In this document: one piece after another, positions 1 through 8,308 of the stretch
Numbering within the stretch: position 1 is the first letter of the stretch
Layout of the letters: the number at the start of each line of letters is the position of its first letter
DNA from: Mycobacterium sp. AZCC_0083
Lineage (GTDB): Bacteria; Actinomycetota; Actinomycetes; Mycobacteriales; Mycobacteriaceae
DNA length: 62,191 nucleotides
Direction of reading: 5' to 3'
Assembly: GCF_014202335.1 (NCBI RefSeq)
Contig: NZ_JACHGP010000018.1
Location: 1-62,191 of the forward strand
The notes under the pieces: generated by a model
Told to the model about the DNA's origin: nothing
Database searches by the model: none
The model's input: the letters and a program-made list of their open reading frames with translations, nothing else
Position numbers and translations under genes: made by a program

Positions 1-102
1 GGACTCAATCACCTGGTGTTCCACGACCCTCGCCACGATCAGCGGCGCTTCCTCGAACTCTTCAAGAACGATCTCGAGCCGAGGCTGCGCAAGCTGGACT
101 GA
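1..102 (+). CDS. C-terminus of a luciferase-like (F420-type) monooxygenase, partial
   Basis: The reading frame is open from the first base to a TGA at 100-102 and encodes 33 residues. The tail contains HLVFHDPRHDQRRFLELF followed by a run ending in LRKLD. This matches the usual end of luciferase-like (LLM class) F420-dependent oxidoreductases, in which a phrase like HLVFH..G.DQ..FLE.F precedes a final LR. The start and the catalytic barrel lie outside the window. The family assignment rests only on this short tail, so it is tentative. Confidence 0.6.
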   Translation, partial: GLNHLVFHDPRHDQRRFLELFKNDLEPRLRKLD

Positions 103-348
103 TGTCGCGTCGAAACCATCGCTCACTCCGCAGCGCGGTCGGCCGCCGCGACGGTGATGTCCGGCGCCTGGCCTCGATGGGCTTGCGATGAGCTGGGTAG
201 CCAAGGCTTTGGTGGTCGACTGCTCTCGGACACGTACTTTCCGATCGTGCGGGAATCCTTGTGGTCGTGGGTGTTTCGGCCGCCAACGCCAACGATGCTC
301 CGGTTCGAGTAGCTGGCGGCACCTATTTGTTTGAAGATCGGAGTATCA

Positions 349-810
349 GTGACTGACCAACTGCAGAAATTGTTGGACCATCAAAGCATCACATCGCTGC
401 CGCATATTTATTGTGATGCAGTTATTCGCAAGGACTACGAGTCGCTGGCGAACTTGTTCACCGAAGACGGCGAGTTCGTCGTTCCCGCCGCGGCTTTCGT
501 CGGTGAGGACGAGGCGTCGAAGGGTGGGGAGGATCGGCGCTACAAGGGCCGCGAGACGCTCCTCGCGATGTACGGGGACGCCATCGGCGGCGGCATCATC
601 CCGTTGCCGTCCGTGAGCGACATCGTTTACGAGGTGAACGGCGACGTGGCGGTCGGACGTTGCGTGTCCACCATCCGCTACGCCAACAACAAGGCGGCGT
701 ACTTCCTGGCCTTTTATGACGACGCCTATGCGCGGACGGCCGAAGGCTGGAAGTTCACCCGGCGCGTGGTGAGGATGATGTCCTTCGACCTCACCGAAAA
801 AGGGGCGTGA
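349..810 (+). CDS. SnoaL-like / NTF2-fold protein
   Basis: This encodes about 153 residues with the layout of the SnoaL-like NTF2 fold: an N-terminal helix, a segment ANLFTEDGEFVVP typical of the cone-shaped pocket, a KGRETLLAMY segment, then strands ending in a WKFTRRVVRMM motif. Such proteins are often hydroxylating or isomerising enzymes of polyketide, steroid or aromatic catabolism, or ligand-binding folds without known catalysis. I prefer the GTG at 349, because GGAG at 339-342 sits 6 nt upstream. A TTG at 331 would add six residues but overlaps no ribosome site. It stands alone between the partial flavoenzyme and a convergent regulator. The substrate cannot be predicted. Confidence 0.8.
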   Translation: MTDQLQKLLDHQSITSLPHIYCDAVIRKDYESLANLFTEDGEFVVPAAAFVGEDEASKGGEDRRYKGRETLLAMYGDAIGGGIIPLPSVSDIVYEVNGDVAVGRCVSTIRYANNKAAYFLAFYDDAYARTAEGWKFTRRVVRMMSFDLTEKGA

Positions 811-896
811 ATTCCCGTGGCGATCGATAATTCGCTGGCGGGTCGGACGGTCCTCATGACTTGTTCCACCACCAGCGTGCGGTCGTGTACATAATC

Positions 897-1820
897 TCAG
901 CCGATATCAGCGACCAGCGTAGTCAGCCGCTCCAGGGTGCGAGGGTCCGCCGGGAGTAGCACCTGCAATCGAGTTGTGGAGCTGGGTGCGACCCAAGTGT
1001 TGGAGATTGTGAAGGTCATCCGGCCCACAATCGGGTTGTCGATCTGGCGCAGTCCGGCAGCGTTGACCTCGCGGACCGAATGCCGGTCCCACAGTTCGGC
1101 GAATTCCGGCGATACCGCGCGCAGCCGTGCCACGAGCGCCTTCCAGCGGCCGTCGTCGTCGTGCTGGGCCATCGCGACGCGCAGGTTCGCGACCTGGCGT
1201 GCCGCGACGTGCTCCCAGTCCACGATGTGCTCGCGCCAGCGAGGCTCGGAGAAGTTGAGCCACAGGCAGTTGCGCTGCGCGATCGGCACCTCGTCGAGAT
1301 CGGTGATCAGCAAACGCATCGCACTGTTGTAGGCGATCAGGTCGAAGTTGCCGTTTTGGATACAAGCCGGATACGGGTCGAGCTTGTCCAGCACGGCGCG
1401 CAACTCGTCGCTGACGGCATGGCATTCCTCGGCGACGGGGTCATTCGCAGCGCCGGCCAGCCGGTAGAGGTGGCGGCGCTCATCGCGGTCGAGTCGCATC
1501 GTGCGAGCGAGCGCGTCGAGGACCTGGGTCGAGGGGTTCACATCACGGGCCTGCTCCAAGGCCGTGTACCAGGTGACACTCATCGCGGCGAGCAGTGCGA
1601 CCTCTTCCCTGCGCAGACCCGGAGTGCGCCGCCGAGCGTTGGTCACGATACCGAGCTCACTCGGCGAAATACGCTCGCGCCGGGTACGCAGAAAGACAGC
1701 CAACTCTCGCCGCCGGACCGCCGCACTGTCCGGACGTTGTCGAACGCTGACGCTTTCGGAACCAGTGGATAGTTCGATCGCAGGCGACTCCTCGCGCCGA
1801 ACAACGGAATGCACAGCCAT
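897..1820 (-). CDS. XRE/MmyB-like helix-turn-helix regulator
   Basis: This encodes about 307 residues. After a disordered head, residues about 35-110 form an XRE-type helix-turn-helix with the signature RRTPGLRREEVALLA, then SVTWYTALEQ, as in MmyB-like regulators. The rest is the MmyB ligand-binding (PAS-like) domain, with NGNFDLIAYNSAMRLL and NCLWLNF segments. Two ATGs are adjacent at 1823 and 1820. The second has better spacing to GGAAGG on the minus strand. It is divergent from a short-chain dehydrogenase gene, and MmyB-like regulators commonly control such a divergent SDR. A GCTAG-9 nt-CTAGC inverted repeat (1850-1868) lies in the shared promoter and could be its operator. The ligand is unknown. 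Confidence 0.88.
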   Translation of the reverse strand: MAVHSVVRREESPAIELSTGSESVSVRQRPDSAAVRRRELAVFLRTRRERISPSELGIVTNARRRTPGLRREEVALLAAMSVTWYTALEQARDVNPSTQVLDALARTMRLDRDERRHLYRLAGAANDPVAEECHAVSDELRAVLDKLDPYPACIQNGNFDLIAYNSAMRLLITDLDEVPIAQRNCLWLNFSEPRWREHIVDWEHVAARQVANLRVAMAQHDDDGRWKALVARLRAVSPEFAELWDRHSVREVNAAGLRQIDNPIVGRMTFTISNTWVAPSSTTRLQVLLPADPRTLERLTTLVADIG

Positions 1821-1849
1821 CATCTACCTTCCCGGTCGAGCCACCGCCA

Positions 1850-1868
1850 GCTAGAAGCTGCAACTAGC
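1850..1868. promoter_or_regulatory. Possible operator in the MmyB/SDR divergent promoter
   Basis: A perfect 5-bp inverted repeat, GCTAG and CTAGC separated by 9 nt, lies in the 131-bp gap between the divergent MmyB-like regulator and the SDR gene. The short arms could arise by chance. Only the position supports an operator role. Confidence 0.3.
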
Positions 1869-1951
1869 ACAATCAGTGACTTGATACCCGACTCCAGGGC
1901 CCAAAGCATTGGATTACTACCTTGTTCACTTCGCTTCGAAGGACCCCCACC

Positions 1952-2647
1952 ATGTCCACTGGAACGCCACCCGCACCGCACGCCGCGGATGAACGCCACC
2001 TCCTCGTGATCGGTGCCGGCCCCGGCATCGGCGCCGCCACCGCTCGCCGCTTCGCCCGCGACGGCTACCGGGTGACTCTGGCTGCTCGGAACCGTGACAA
2101 GCTCAAGGAGCTCGCCGCTGACCTGCGTCTGACCGGGGCCGAGGTGGCCTTGGTGCGCGTCGACGCGGCTGACCCAGAGCAGCTGCGCGAGGCGTTGGGC
2201 TCGCTCTATTCGGCCCCGAACCCGCCCGGCGTCGTCCTCTACAACGTTGGCCAGATTGTGTTCGATGATCTGCTGTCGACCACTTCCGAGGATTTGCAGG
2301 GCGCGAACACCATGAATGTCGTCTCTGGGGTAGTGACGGCCCAGGTCGCGGTGCCGGCCATGCGAGCTGCCGGCGGCGGCACGCTGATGTTCACCGGCGG
2401 TGGACTGGCCGACCAGCCAGAGCCGAACCTGGCCACGTTGTCGTTGGGGAAGCTGGGGCTGCGTGGGGTCGCGAACATGCTGGGCGCCCAGTTGTCCGAC
2501 GACGGAATTCGGGTCGTCACCATCACGGTCGGTGGGGCGGTCGAGCCGGGTACCCCATTCGCCCCGGAGCACATCGCCGAGCGGTACCGAGAACTGGTCT
2601 CCGTCGCCAAGCCGGGCTACAGCGAGCTGCCCTTCAACGGGGCCTGA
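1952..2647 (+). CDS. Atypical SDR-family protein lacking the catalytic Tyr
   Basis: This encodes about 231 residues with a Rossmann nucleotide-binding motif GAGPGIGAATARRFARDG near residue 20, an LAARN segment and a VDAADPEQL segment, as in classical short-chain dehydrogenases. At the position of the usual YxxxK the sequence reads LSLGK, so the lysine is kept but the tyrosine is leucine. The preceding strand is GTLMFTGGG, without the usual catalytic serine. It may therefore bind nucleotide without classical oxidoreductase activity, or use other residues. Start ATG at 1952 follows AAGGA with good spacing; a TTG at 1922 is in frame but unlikely. It is divergent from the MmyB-like regulator, which probably controls it. 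Confidence 0.85.
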   Translation: MSTGTPPAPHAADERHLLVIGAGPGIGAATARRFARDGYRVTLAARNRDKLKELAADLRLTGAEVALVRVDAADPEQLREALGSLYSAPNPPGVVLYNVGQIVFDDLLSTTSEDLQGANTMNVVSGVVTAQVAVPAMRAAGGGTLMFTGGGLADQPEPNLATLSLGKLGLRGVANMLGAQLSDDGIRVVTITVGGAVEPGTPFAPEHIAERYRELVSVAKPGYSELPFNGA

Positions 2648-2858
2648 GCCGCGACGTTTTAGGCGATCCGCATCCGTAGTCCAAACAGTTCGGCGCAACG
2701 CACTTCTCGCAGTCCGATTCACTGGCTTCTCATCGCGGGGCACACCAGGTCCTACTTTGAACGTCGCCAGATATGTCAATTACTCTGCGCGGCAATAGAC
2801 ATCGTCGATTCTCCTCAGAGGCGGTGCGGCGCATGAGGGCCGCGCCTCCTCCTGGCCC

Positions 2859-3740
2859 CTATGCGCCGCCGCCACTCGGCTCGGTGAGCGCGGGCGCGAT
2901 CTCCGAGAGCACCTTCAGGTGCTCGTCGACGCCGGCGAGCCCGGCGCCCATCGTGTCCACGGCGGCGTGGGTCGCACCGACCGTGCGCCAGCTCTCGGCA
3001 AGAGCGACGAACCCGTTCAACTCGCCTGCCCAATTCAGCCTTGGCTCCAAGCCGATTGTGGCGGGATCGCGCCCGGCCTCGGTCGCGGCTTGCGCGACAA
3101 CCCGCGCGGCCGTCTCGAACTCCGCGTCCGGGCTACTCATCTGGGGGAACCACCCGTTAGCCAGCCGGCCCATTCGCCGGTAGGCAGCAGTCGAACGGCC
3201 TCCAATCCAGACAGGGATCGGACGTTGCACCGGCAGCGGCGCGATCCCGGCCCCGATCAGGGTGTCGGTGGCGCCGCGGTGCGAGACGCTGGGTTCGGTC
3301 CACAACCGCCGGAGCAGCCCGATCTGTTCGTCGAGGCTGCGCCCCCGGCTTTCGAAGTCCTTCCCCAGGCCCTCGTACTCAACGCGGTTCCAGCCAACGC
3401 CGACCCCGAGACGCAGTCGGCCTCGGGAGAGCAGGTCTACCTCGGCCGCCTGCTTCGCGACCAACGCGGTCTGCCGCTGGGGCAGGACTAGCACACTCGT
3501 CACCAGCTCCAGACCCGTCAAAGCCGCAAGGTGCCCGAAGAGGACGAACGGCTCGTGGAATGTCGTGGTGGCGGTATAGCGGTGGGTCCAATCTCGGTGC
3601 ACTGCGGGATCCGCCCCGAGCACGTGGTCGTAGGCGATGAGGTGCCGGAAGCCCAGGTCGTCGACGCCCTGAGCGTAGGCCTGAACCGCCCCCACGTCGC
3701 CGCCGAACTCAGTCTGCGGGAAGACCACACCGATCTGCAT
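2859..3740 (-). CDS. LLM-class F420-dependent oxidoreductase
   Basis: This encodes about 293 residues. Luciferase-like features are IGVVFPQTEFGGD at the start, FRHLIAYDHVLG near residue 33, LELVTSVLVLPQRQTALVAKQ, and RGRLRLGVGVGWNRVEYEGLG, where these enzymes bind cofactor F420. The family moves hydride between F420 and varied substrates in the cytoplasm. The ATG at 3740 is chosen because GAGGTGAG lies 7-8 nt upstream; a GTG at 3749 would be too close to it. It is the last gene of a three-gene minus-strand operon after a patatin and a mycofactocin-coupled SDR. The substrate is not evident; redox chemistry on an unusual alcohol or ketone in the neighbouring catabolic cluster is an inference. 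Confidence 0.88.
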   Translation of the reverse strand: MQIGVVFPQTEFGGDVGAVQAYAQGVDDLGFRHLIAYDHVLGADPAVHRDWTHRYTATTTFHEPFVLFGHLAALTGLELVTSVLVLPQRQTALVAKQAAEVDLLSRGRLRLGVGVGWNRVEYEGLGKDFESRGRSLDEQIGLLRRLWTEPSVSHRGATDTLIGAGIAPLPVQRPIPVWIGGRSTAAYRRMGRLANGWFPQMSSPDAEFETAARVVAQAATEAGRDPATIGLEPRLNWAGELNGFVALAESWRTVGATHAAVDTMGAGLAGVDEHLKVLSEIAPALTEPSGGGA

Positions 3741-3749
3741 TGCGAACAC

Positions 3750-4625
3750 TCACCTCTCAACGGAGCGGCGGGGCCCCAATTTCCAGAAGGCGGCGACGTC
3801 GATGGCGATGTCGCCGGACTGGGCGCGCCCGGCCGCCACCATGGCATGCCGTGTCGATGGGTCCAAGGGGTTGCTGCCCATCGCACGCCGGCAGCGCTCG
3901 TCCATCCGCACCAGCAGGACCTCTGCCGACTCCTGCAGCTCTGCCAGCTCGCGTTCGAGGACGGCAGCTATTCGTCCGGTGGGCTCCAGCGGCAGGATGA
4001 CAAGCACCCTGCCCCACCCTGCGGCGAAATCGGCATTCGTATACGAGCGCGCTCCACCATCGATATAGCGGTCGCCGGCTATCGTGACCGGCGGCCATAC
4101 ACCCGGTACCGCGCAGCTCGCAGCGACAGCATCGGCGAGCGGGACACCGGACGCACGGTCGAACACCGCAGGCATGCCGTCTTGTGCGTTCACGGCGACG
4201 ATTCGCAGCGGCACGCTTGGCCATTCATGCACTGGTAGCCGCGCCGCGATGATCGCCAACCGGTCCACTTCCGACACGGTCCGCGCCGTCAGCGCCATCC
4301 GGCCCAGCCGGGCGGCGGCGTCGATCTCATCGACGGCCCCGGCCTCGACCTCTGCGAGGAACCGCCTGCGATCGGCCAGGTCATAGGCCATCGGCCGCTC
4401 GACCGAGTCGGGCGAGCCGAATCGCTCGAGCAGCTGTTTCCAGGGCAGTCCGCTAGTTATTTGCGCCGCCACGGTCGCCCCGGCAGACGTGCCGACGAAG
4501 AGACCCGCGTCGAGCCGCACGTCCAACCTGGACTCGGCCAGCCCAGACAGCAGCCCGAGTTGCCAGCCGATCCCGGCCACGCCGCCGCCGCCGAGGACGA
4601 CGGCGCGGTCCCGGGCGGACGTCAC
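3750..4625 (-). CDS. Patatin-like phospholipase/esterase
   Basis: This encodes 291 residues. The oxyanion glycine run LGGGGVAGIGW is near residue 11, the nucleophile elbow GTSAG near residue 45, and the Asp of the Ser-Asp dyad is in DGGA near residue 194, which together define a patatin hydrolase. It would cleave an acyl ester in the cytoplasm or at the membrane. The GTG start overlaps the TGA of the upstream SDR gene (GTGA), so the two are translationally coupled. It is clearly paralogous to the patatin at 33233-34087: both share the phrase SCAVPGVWPPVTI. The substrate is unknown; release of an acid or alcohol for the surrounding catabolic operons is an inference. Confidence 0.88.
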   Translation of the reverse strand: MTSARDRAVVLGGGGVAGIGWQLGLLSGLAESRLDVRLDAGLFVGTSAGATVAAQITSGLPWKQLLERFGSPDSVERPMAYDLADRRRFLAEVEAGAVDEIDAAARLGRMALTARTVSEVDRLAIIAARLPVHEWPSVPLRIVAVNAQDGMPAVFDRASGVPLADAVAASCAVPGVWPPVTIAGDRYIDGGARSYTNADFAAGWGRVLVILPLEPTGRIAAVLERELAELQESAEVLLVRMDERCRRAMGSNPLDPSTRHAMVAAGRAQSGDIAIDVAAFWKLGPRRSVER

Positions 4626-5470
4626 CGGTTGATGAACCCAGCGTCGACGGGAAGGGTCACGCCCGTCACATATCGGGCCGCGTCGGAGACCAGCCAGACG
4701 ATCGCGTTCGAGACGTCCACCGCCTCGATCACCTCGACCGGCATCGGGTTGCCGAGGCTGTGGCGCATCGCATCACCCGGGGGCAGCTTGTCCAGTACTT
4801 TCTCGGTGAACTCTGCGTACTCGGCGGGGAACTCCGCCAGCATTGGGGTATCGACGCCTGTGGGGTGCACCGTGTTGACCCTGATCCGTTCCGGTGCAAG
4901 CAGGTTCGCGTACTTGCGCATGAGGCCTACGACGCCGTGCTTGGCCGCGGCGTAGCCGAGTGTCCCTGCGCCGGCGCCGGTTACCGCACCCTTGAGACCG
5001 GCGATCGAACTGGTGATCACGATCGACCCTCCCTGACCCTGCCGTTGCAGCACGGGCAGCCCAGCCTCCACGGTGTGCCAGGCGCCGATCAGGTTGATGT
5101 CGATCTGATCGCGGAATGTCGCAGCCGAATCCGCTTCGTCGTACTTGCCGATCAGGATGCCGGCGTTGGCGATGATCGTGTCGAGCCGGCCGAACCGTTC
5201 GACACCGGCGGCTACCGCGTCTTTCAAAGCATCGAGGTCGCGTACGTCCGCCCTGCGGGCGAGCATCCGGCGCCCGGTCGCGGCAACTAGTCGCTCGGTC
5301 TCCTCCAGGTCGGCCACGGTCGACATCTTGTAACGGACTGTCGGGACCTGGTCACACAGGTCGACACCGATGATGTCGGCGCCCTCCTCAGCGAGGCGGA
5401 CGGCATGGGACCTGCCCTGGCCGCGTGCCGCCCCAGTGATGAAGGCGACCTTTCCGTCGAGTGAACCCAT
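4622..5470 (-). CDS. Mycofactocin-coupled SDR family oxidoreductase
   Basis: This encodes 282 residues. It has FITGAARGQGRSHAVRLAEE at residues 10-29, the NAG motif in IIANAGIL, catalytic Ser in VITSSIAG, and YAAAK for the YxxxK motif, so the active site is intact. The GARGQGRSHA phrase and an insert after VDLCDQV are typical of the mycofactocin-associated SDR subfamily, which holds NAD non-exchangeably and passes electrons to the peptide-derived cofactor mycofactocin. It is probably an alcohol dehydrogenase for a secondary alcohol. ATG 5470 is preferred; the frame is open far upstream but that part has no family similarity. It leads the operon with the patatin and LLM genes and follows a 22-bp operator-like site at 5605. 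Confidence 0.9.
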   Translation of the reverse strand: MGSLDGKVAFITGAARGQGRSHAVRLAEEGADIIGVDLCDQVPTVRYKMSTVADLEETERLVAATGRRMLARRADVRDLDALKDAVAAGVERFGRLDTIIANAGILIGKYDEADSAATFRDQIDINLIGAWHTVEAGLPVLQRQGQGGSIVITSSIAGLKGAVTGAGAGTLGYAAAKHGVVGLMRKYANLLAPERIRVNTVHPTGVDTPMLAEFPAEYAEFTEKVLDKLPPGDAMRHSLGNPMPVEVIEAVDVSNAIVWLVSDAARYVTGVTLPVDAGFINR

Positions 5471-5604
5471 CTGGCTCGCACCACCCTTCGCGTCTGTGCG
5501 TTTAGTTGATCGGCGCCGCCGCCACTTCATTCCAGCCTCATGAGTAGGCATCGGTGTCCGGGTTGCGATGGGGCGAACCGTGCAGCACAAATACGGCTCC
5601 ATGT

Positions 5605-5626
5605 CCGACCGATCGCTCGCTCGGTA
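5605..5626 (-). promoter_or_regulatory. TetR-type operator, copy 1
   Basis: Read on the minus strand this site contains ACCGAGCGAGCGATCGGT, an imperfect palindrome with ACCGA/TCGGT arms, embedded in a 22-bp block identical to the reverse complement of 6025-6046. It lies 135 bp upstream of the mycofactocin SDR start. The form is typical of TetR-family operators in mycobacteria. No TetR gene is in this window. Confidence 0.7.
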
Positions 5627-6024
5627 AGTATCGACGGAGGCTTGGTGAGCTGTCAAGTGCCTTCGTCGAACGGGCATCCACGGGCATCCACGGACAACGG
5701 GGGAGCGCCAGGGAGTGGGACGACCGCTTCGGGGCCCTGCGCGGGGTCGCCGTCCCTGCCCGCAATTGTTAATCGCCTGGTGGTGGACGTGACCTGCACG
5801 CGCTCTGGCGGAAATGTGTATGGGTGAACTGGTCGTGGGCCTCCTCCGATCATGGAATTCGGCAGTTGCGGCCCTGCTCGAACCGACCAATGGCTGCGGC
5901 ATTCTCGTCCTGGAAGAACCGCTGGGCCCCTGTCCGCAACGTGATTCGAACGTGTGCGATGGCATTCCCCTCGGTGTGCGAACAGCAGGGTGTGGACATC
6001 GCCGTTTGAGTCCGATAACATTCG

Positions 6025-6046
6025 TACCGAGCGAGCGATCGGTCGG
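6025..6046 (+). promoter_or_regulatory. TetR-type operator, copy 2
   Basis: This carries the same 22-bp block as 5605-5626 in the opposite orientation, 51 bp upstream of the preferred start of the flavoprotein gene at 6098. The exact match over 22 bp in two facing promoters argues for one repressor controlling both operons. Confidence 0.7.
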
Positions 6047-6097
6047 CATCGTAACAACAATGAGGTGCGCGCGATGACGCATGGAAGGAGAACTCGG

Positions 6098-7312
6098 GTG
6101 GTCAAGACTAGGACCGACGTGATCTCACCAGAAGGCGGTGATGCGTCGTCGCGCACCGCTTGGTCAGCCCCTGCGGACTACCTCGAAAGGGCGGTCAAGG
6201 TCGCAGATCTCGTCGAACGTGAAGCTGACGAGACTGAGCGTGCAGGCACATTGACCCAACCCGTCATCGATGCACTCGTCGAGTCCAATTTGTTCTGGAT
6301 TCTGTTGCCTTCGGACCTGGGCGGCGGCGGGCAAGGGGTTGTGCCGTTTCTCGAGGTTGTGGAGGAGCTGACACGGGCTGACGCCTCGTCGGGGTGGTCC
6401 TACATGGCCAACGCCGGGAGCGTCGGAGTTGCGGCTGGATTCTTGCAACCCGAGGCCACCCGCGAGATGTTCGGCGGCCCAAGCAAGGCGATCACCGCCG
6501 GCCAACTTGGCCCAATTGGGCGCGGAACCGAGACCGAGGATGGGTACCGCTTCAGCGGCAATTACCAGTTCGGCAGCGGGTCAGCTCACGCCACCTGGAT
6601 CGGCGGCGGTTTTCTGGTTGAGGAAGCCGGCAGCATCCAAATCGGTGCGGACGGCACGCCTGACGCTCGAATTGCCTTCCTGCCCCGGGACCGCGCGACC
6701 TTCCTCGGGAACTGGGATGTGACAGGGCTGGTTGGTACCGGCAGCCACGACTACAGAATTGACGACCAACCCGTCCCGAGGGAATTCACCTACCCCCGGA
6801 CTGGAGCCGCGCCAGTCCGAGGAGAGCCGGTCTTCGCCCTTGGTCACGTGAGCCTCGGAATCGCCGGGCATGCCGCGGTAGCACTCGGCTTGATGAAGAG
6901 CGCGCTCGGCGAGGTTGCTCGAATCACCGACGGGAAGAAGAGGGTCGGTTATCCCGGCCCGGTCGGGGAACATCCACTCTTCCTGCAGGGGCTCGCGAAG
7001 CACGACGCGATGTACCGATCCGCGCGAGGCTACGTGCTGGACGTGTTCGGTGACGCAGAAGCGAAGGCAGCTACGGGTCGGCAGGTCACATCGCTCGAGC
7101 ACGCCCGAATCCGGCAGGCCTCGACGTGGGTGCACGACATCGCAAGCGAGGTCGTCGGATTCTGTCGTCTTTGGGGCGGCACGCAGGCCTTTCGTAACCC
7201 CACGCGACTTGGACGAGTCATTCGCGATCTCGCCGTCGCCACGCAACACGTCCTTGTCGATCCCGTGACGCTGGTAGACGCAGGCGCCGTCATCGTCGGC
7301 ACCTGGCGCTGA
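6098..7312 (+). CDS. Acyl-CoA-dehydrogenase-fold flavoprotein (group D monooxygenase-like)
   Basis: This encodes about 404 residues of the acyl-CoA dehydrogenase fold related to group D flavin monooxygenases such as HsaA: an N-terminal helical domain (ALVESNLFWILLPSDLGGGG), TRADASSGWSYMANAG, a central beta domain (YQFGSGSAHATWIGGG, GNWDVTGLVGTGSHDY), and a C-terminal helical domain ending in a FCRLWGGTQAFRNPTRLGRV segment. The family hydroxylates or oxidises an activated or aromatic substrate, usually with a reductase. I chose GTG 6098, because GGAAGGAG at 6083-6090 is 7 nt upstream; ATG 6074 would place that site inside the gene. It opens the plus-strand operon behind operator copy 2. No flavin reductase gene is adjacent. 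Confidence 0.85.
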   Translation: MVKTRTDVISPEGGDASSRTAWSAPADYLERAVKVADLVEREADETERAGTLTQPVIDALVESNLFWILLPSDLGGGGQGVVPFLEVVEELTRADASSGWSYMANAGSVGVAAGFLQPEATREMFGGPSKAITAGQLGPIGRGTETEDGYRFSGNYQFGSGSAHATWIGGGFLVEEAGSIQIGADGTPDARIAFLPRDRATFLGNWDVTGLVGTGSHDYRIDDQPVPREFTYPRTGAAPVRGEPVFALGHVSLGIAGHAAVALGLMKSALGEVARITDGKKRVGYPGPVGEHPLFLQGLAKHDAMYRSARGYVLDVFGDAEAKAATGRQVTSLEHARIRQASTWVHDIASEVVGFCRLWGGTQAFRNPTRLGRVIRDLAVATQHVLVDPVTLVDAGAVIVGTWR

Positions 7313-7381
7313 ATCCGTCTCGACACCAGATTTCCGGCTGATTCGATCTCGCACTATCGAGTACAGATGAGGTGAGTTGGT

Positions 7382-8299
7382 ATGCATCCCCAAGCTCGTG
7401 CGTTCCTGGACGGTCCAGCACGCGCAACCCGTTTCCCGACCATCGAAGAACTGCAGGATCCAGGCCGTCGGCAGCAGTACCTGGACAGCGTACGTGGCTC
7501 GGCAAGCTTGCCGCACAACCCAATTCCGGTTCGGCAGGTAGACGAGGACACCGCCTTCAACGTTCCGGTACGGGTCTATCACGGCAGCGAGCCGAGTGTC
7601 GTGGTCGTCTATATGCACGGCGGAGGATGGATTCTCGGCGATCTGAACATGCACGACGCAGTCTGCCGATATCTGGCGCGCCATGTGCCTGCGGTGGTCG
7701 TGAACGTCGACTACCGACTTGCACCCGAGACGCCATACCCAGGCGCACTCGACGACGTCTCGAGTGCGCTTCGTTGGGCTTCAGAGCGCGCCAGCAGATG
7801 GGGGGTGTCTCCCGAACGGCTGGTCATCGCGGGAAGCAGCGCGGGTGGCAATCTTGCTACCGCGGCCGCCTTGCGGGCGCGCGACGACCACGGGCCCTCG
7901 CTTGCCGGCCAGGTCCTGATATACCCCGTGACCGATCACACCACGGAAACAGAGTCCTACCGACAGTTCGGCAACGGCGACTACTACCTTTCCGCTGACC
8001 AAATGATCTGGTCTTGGCAGCAGTATGTACCCGACGCCTCCCGGCGCAACGAACCATACGTGTCGCCACTCCGCGGGGAGGACCTCACCGGCCTTCCCCC
8101 AACGTTCGTCTTGACCGCTGAGTACGACCCGCTGCGAGACGAAGGCGAACAGTACGCGGCTCGGCTCGAACAGGCCGGGGTTCCCGTCAGCACTGTCCGG
8201 TTCCCGGGGCAGATCCACGGGTTCGTCGGCCGCGCCGACGTCTTCGACGACGCTGAGCAGGCGCTGTCACTCGTCGCCGACGCTATTCGGATGCTGTAG
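7382..8299 (+). CDS. Alpha/beta hydrolase, HSL (hormone-sensitive lipase) family
   Basis: This encodes 305 residues. The family marks are the oxyanion motif HGGGWILGD near residue 80, VDYRLAPETPYPGAL, the nucleophile elbow GSSAGG near residue 150, the acid residue in TAEYDPLRDEG, and the catalytic His in PGQIHGF. It is a cytoplasmic carboxylesterase or lactonase. It sits 69 bp after the flavoprotein gene and 9 bp before an acyl-CoA ligase gene, which suggests that it frees a carboxylic acid for CoA activation, perhaps by opening a lactone. That link is inference. The start is ATG 7382 after a weak AGGTGAG. Confidence 0.9.
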   Translation: MHPQARAFLDGPARATRFPTIEELQDPGRRQQYLDSVRGSASLPHNPIPVRQVDEDTAFNVPVRVYHGSEPSVVVVYMHGGGWILGDLNMHDAVCRYLARHVPAVVVNVDYRLAPETPYPGALDDVSSALRWASERASRWGVSPERLVIAGSSAGGNLATAAALRARDDHGPSLAGQVLIYPVTDHTTETESYRQFGNGDYYLSADQMIWSWQQYVPDASRRNEPYVSPLRGEDLTGLPPTFVLTAEYDPLRDEGEQYAARLEQAGVPVSTVRFPGQIHGFVGRADVFDDAEQALSLVADAIRML

Positions 8300-8308
8300 G
8301 CCAAGGTT

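Larger units (their letters stand above)
5471..6097. other. Divergent intergenic control region
   Basis: This 627-bp gap separates the minus-strand SDR operon from the plus-strand flavoprotein operon. It holds two identical 22-bp operator-like sites in opposite orientation and a short tandem duplication of GGGCATCCAC near 5675-5695. The open frames that cross it look like non-coding shadows. No RNA gene was recognised. Confidence 0.6.

Noticed and set aside
5671..5695. Short tandem duplication GGGCATCCAC
   Set aside because: Two 10-bp copies only; no functional reading is supported.
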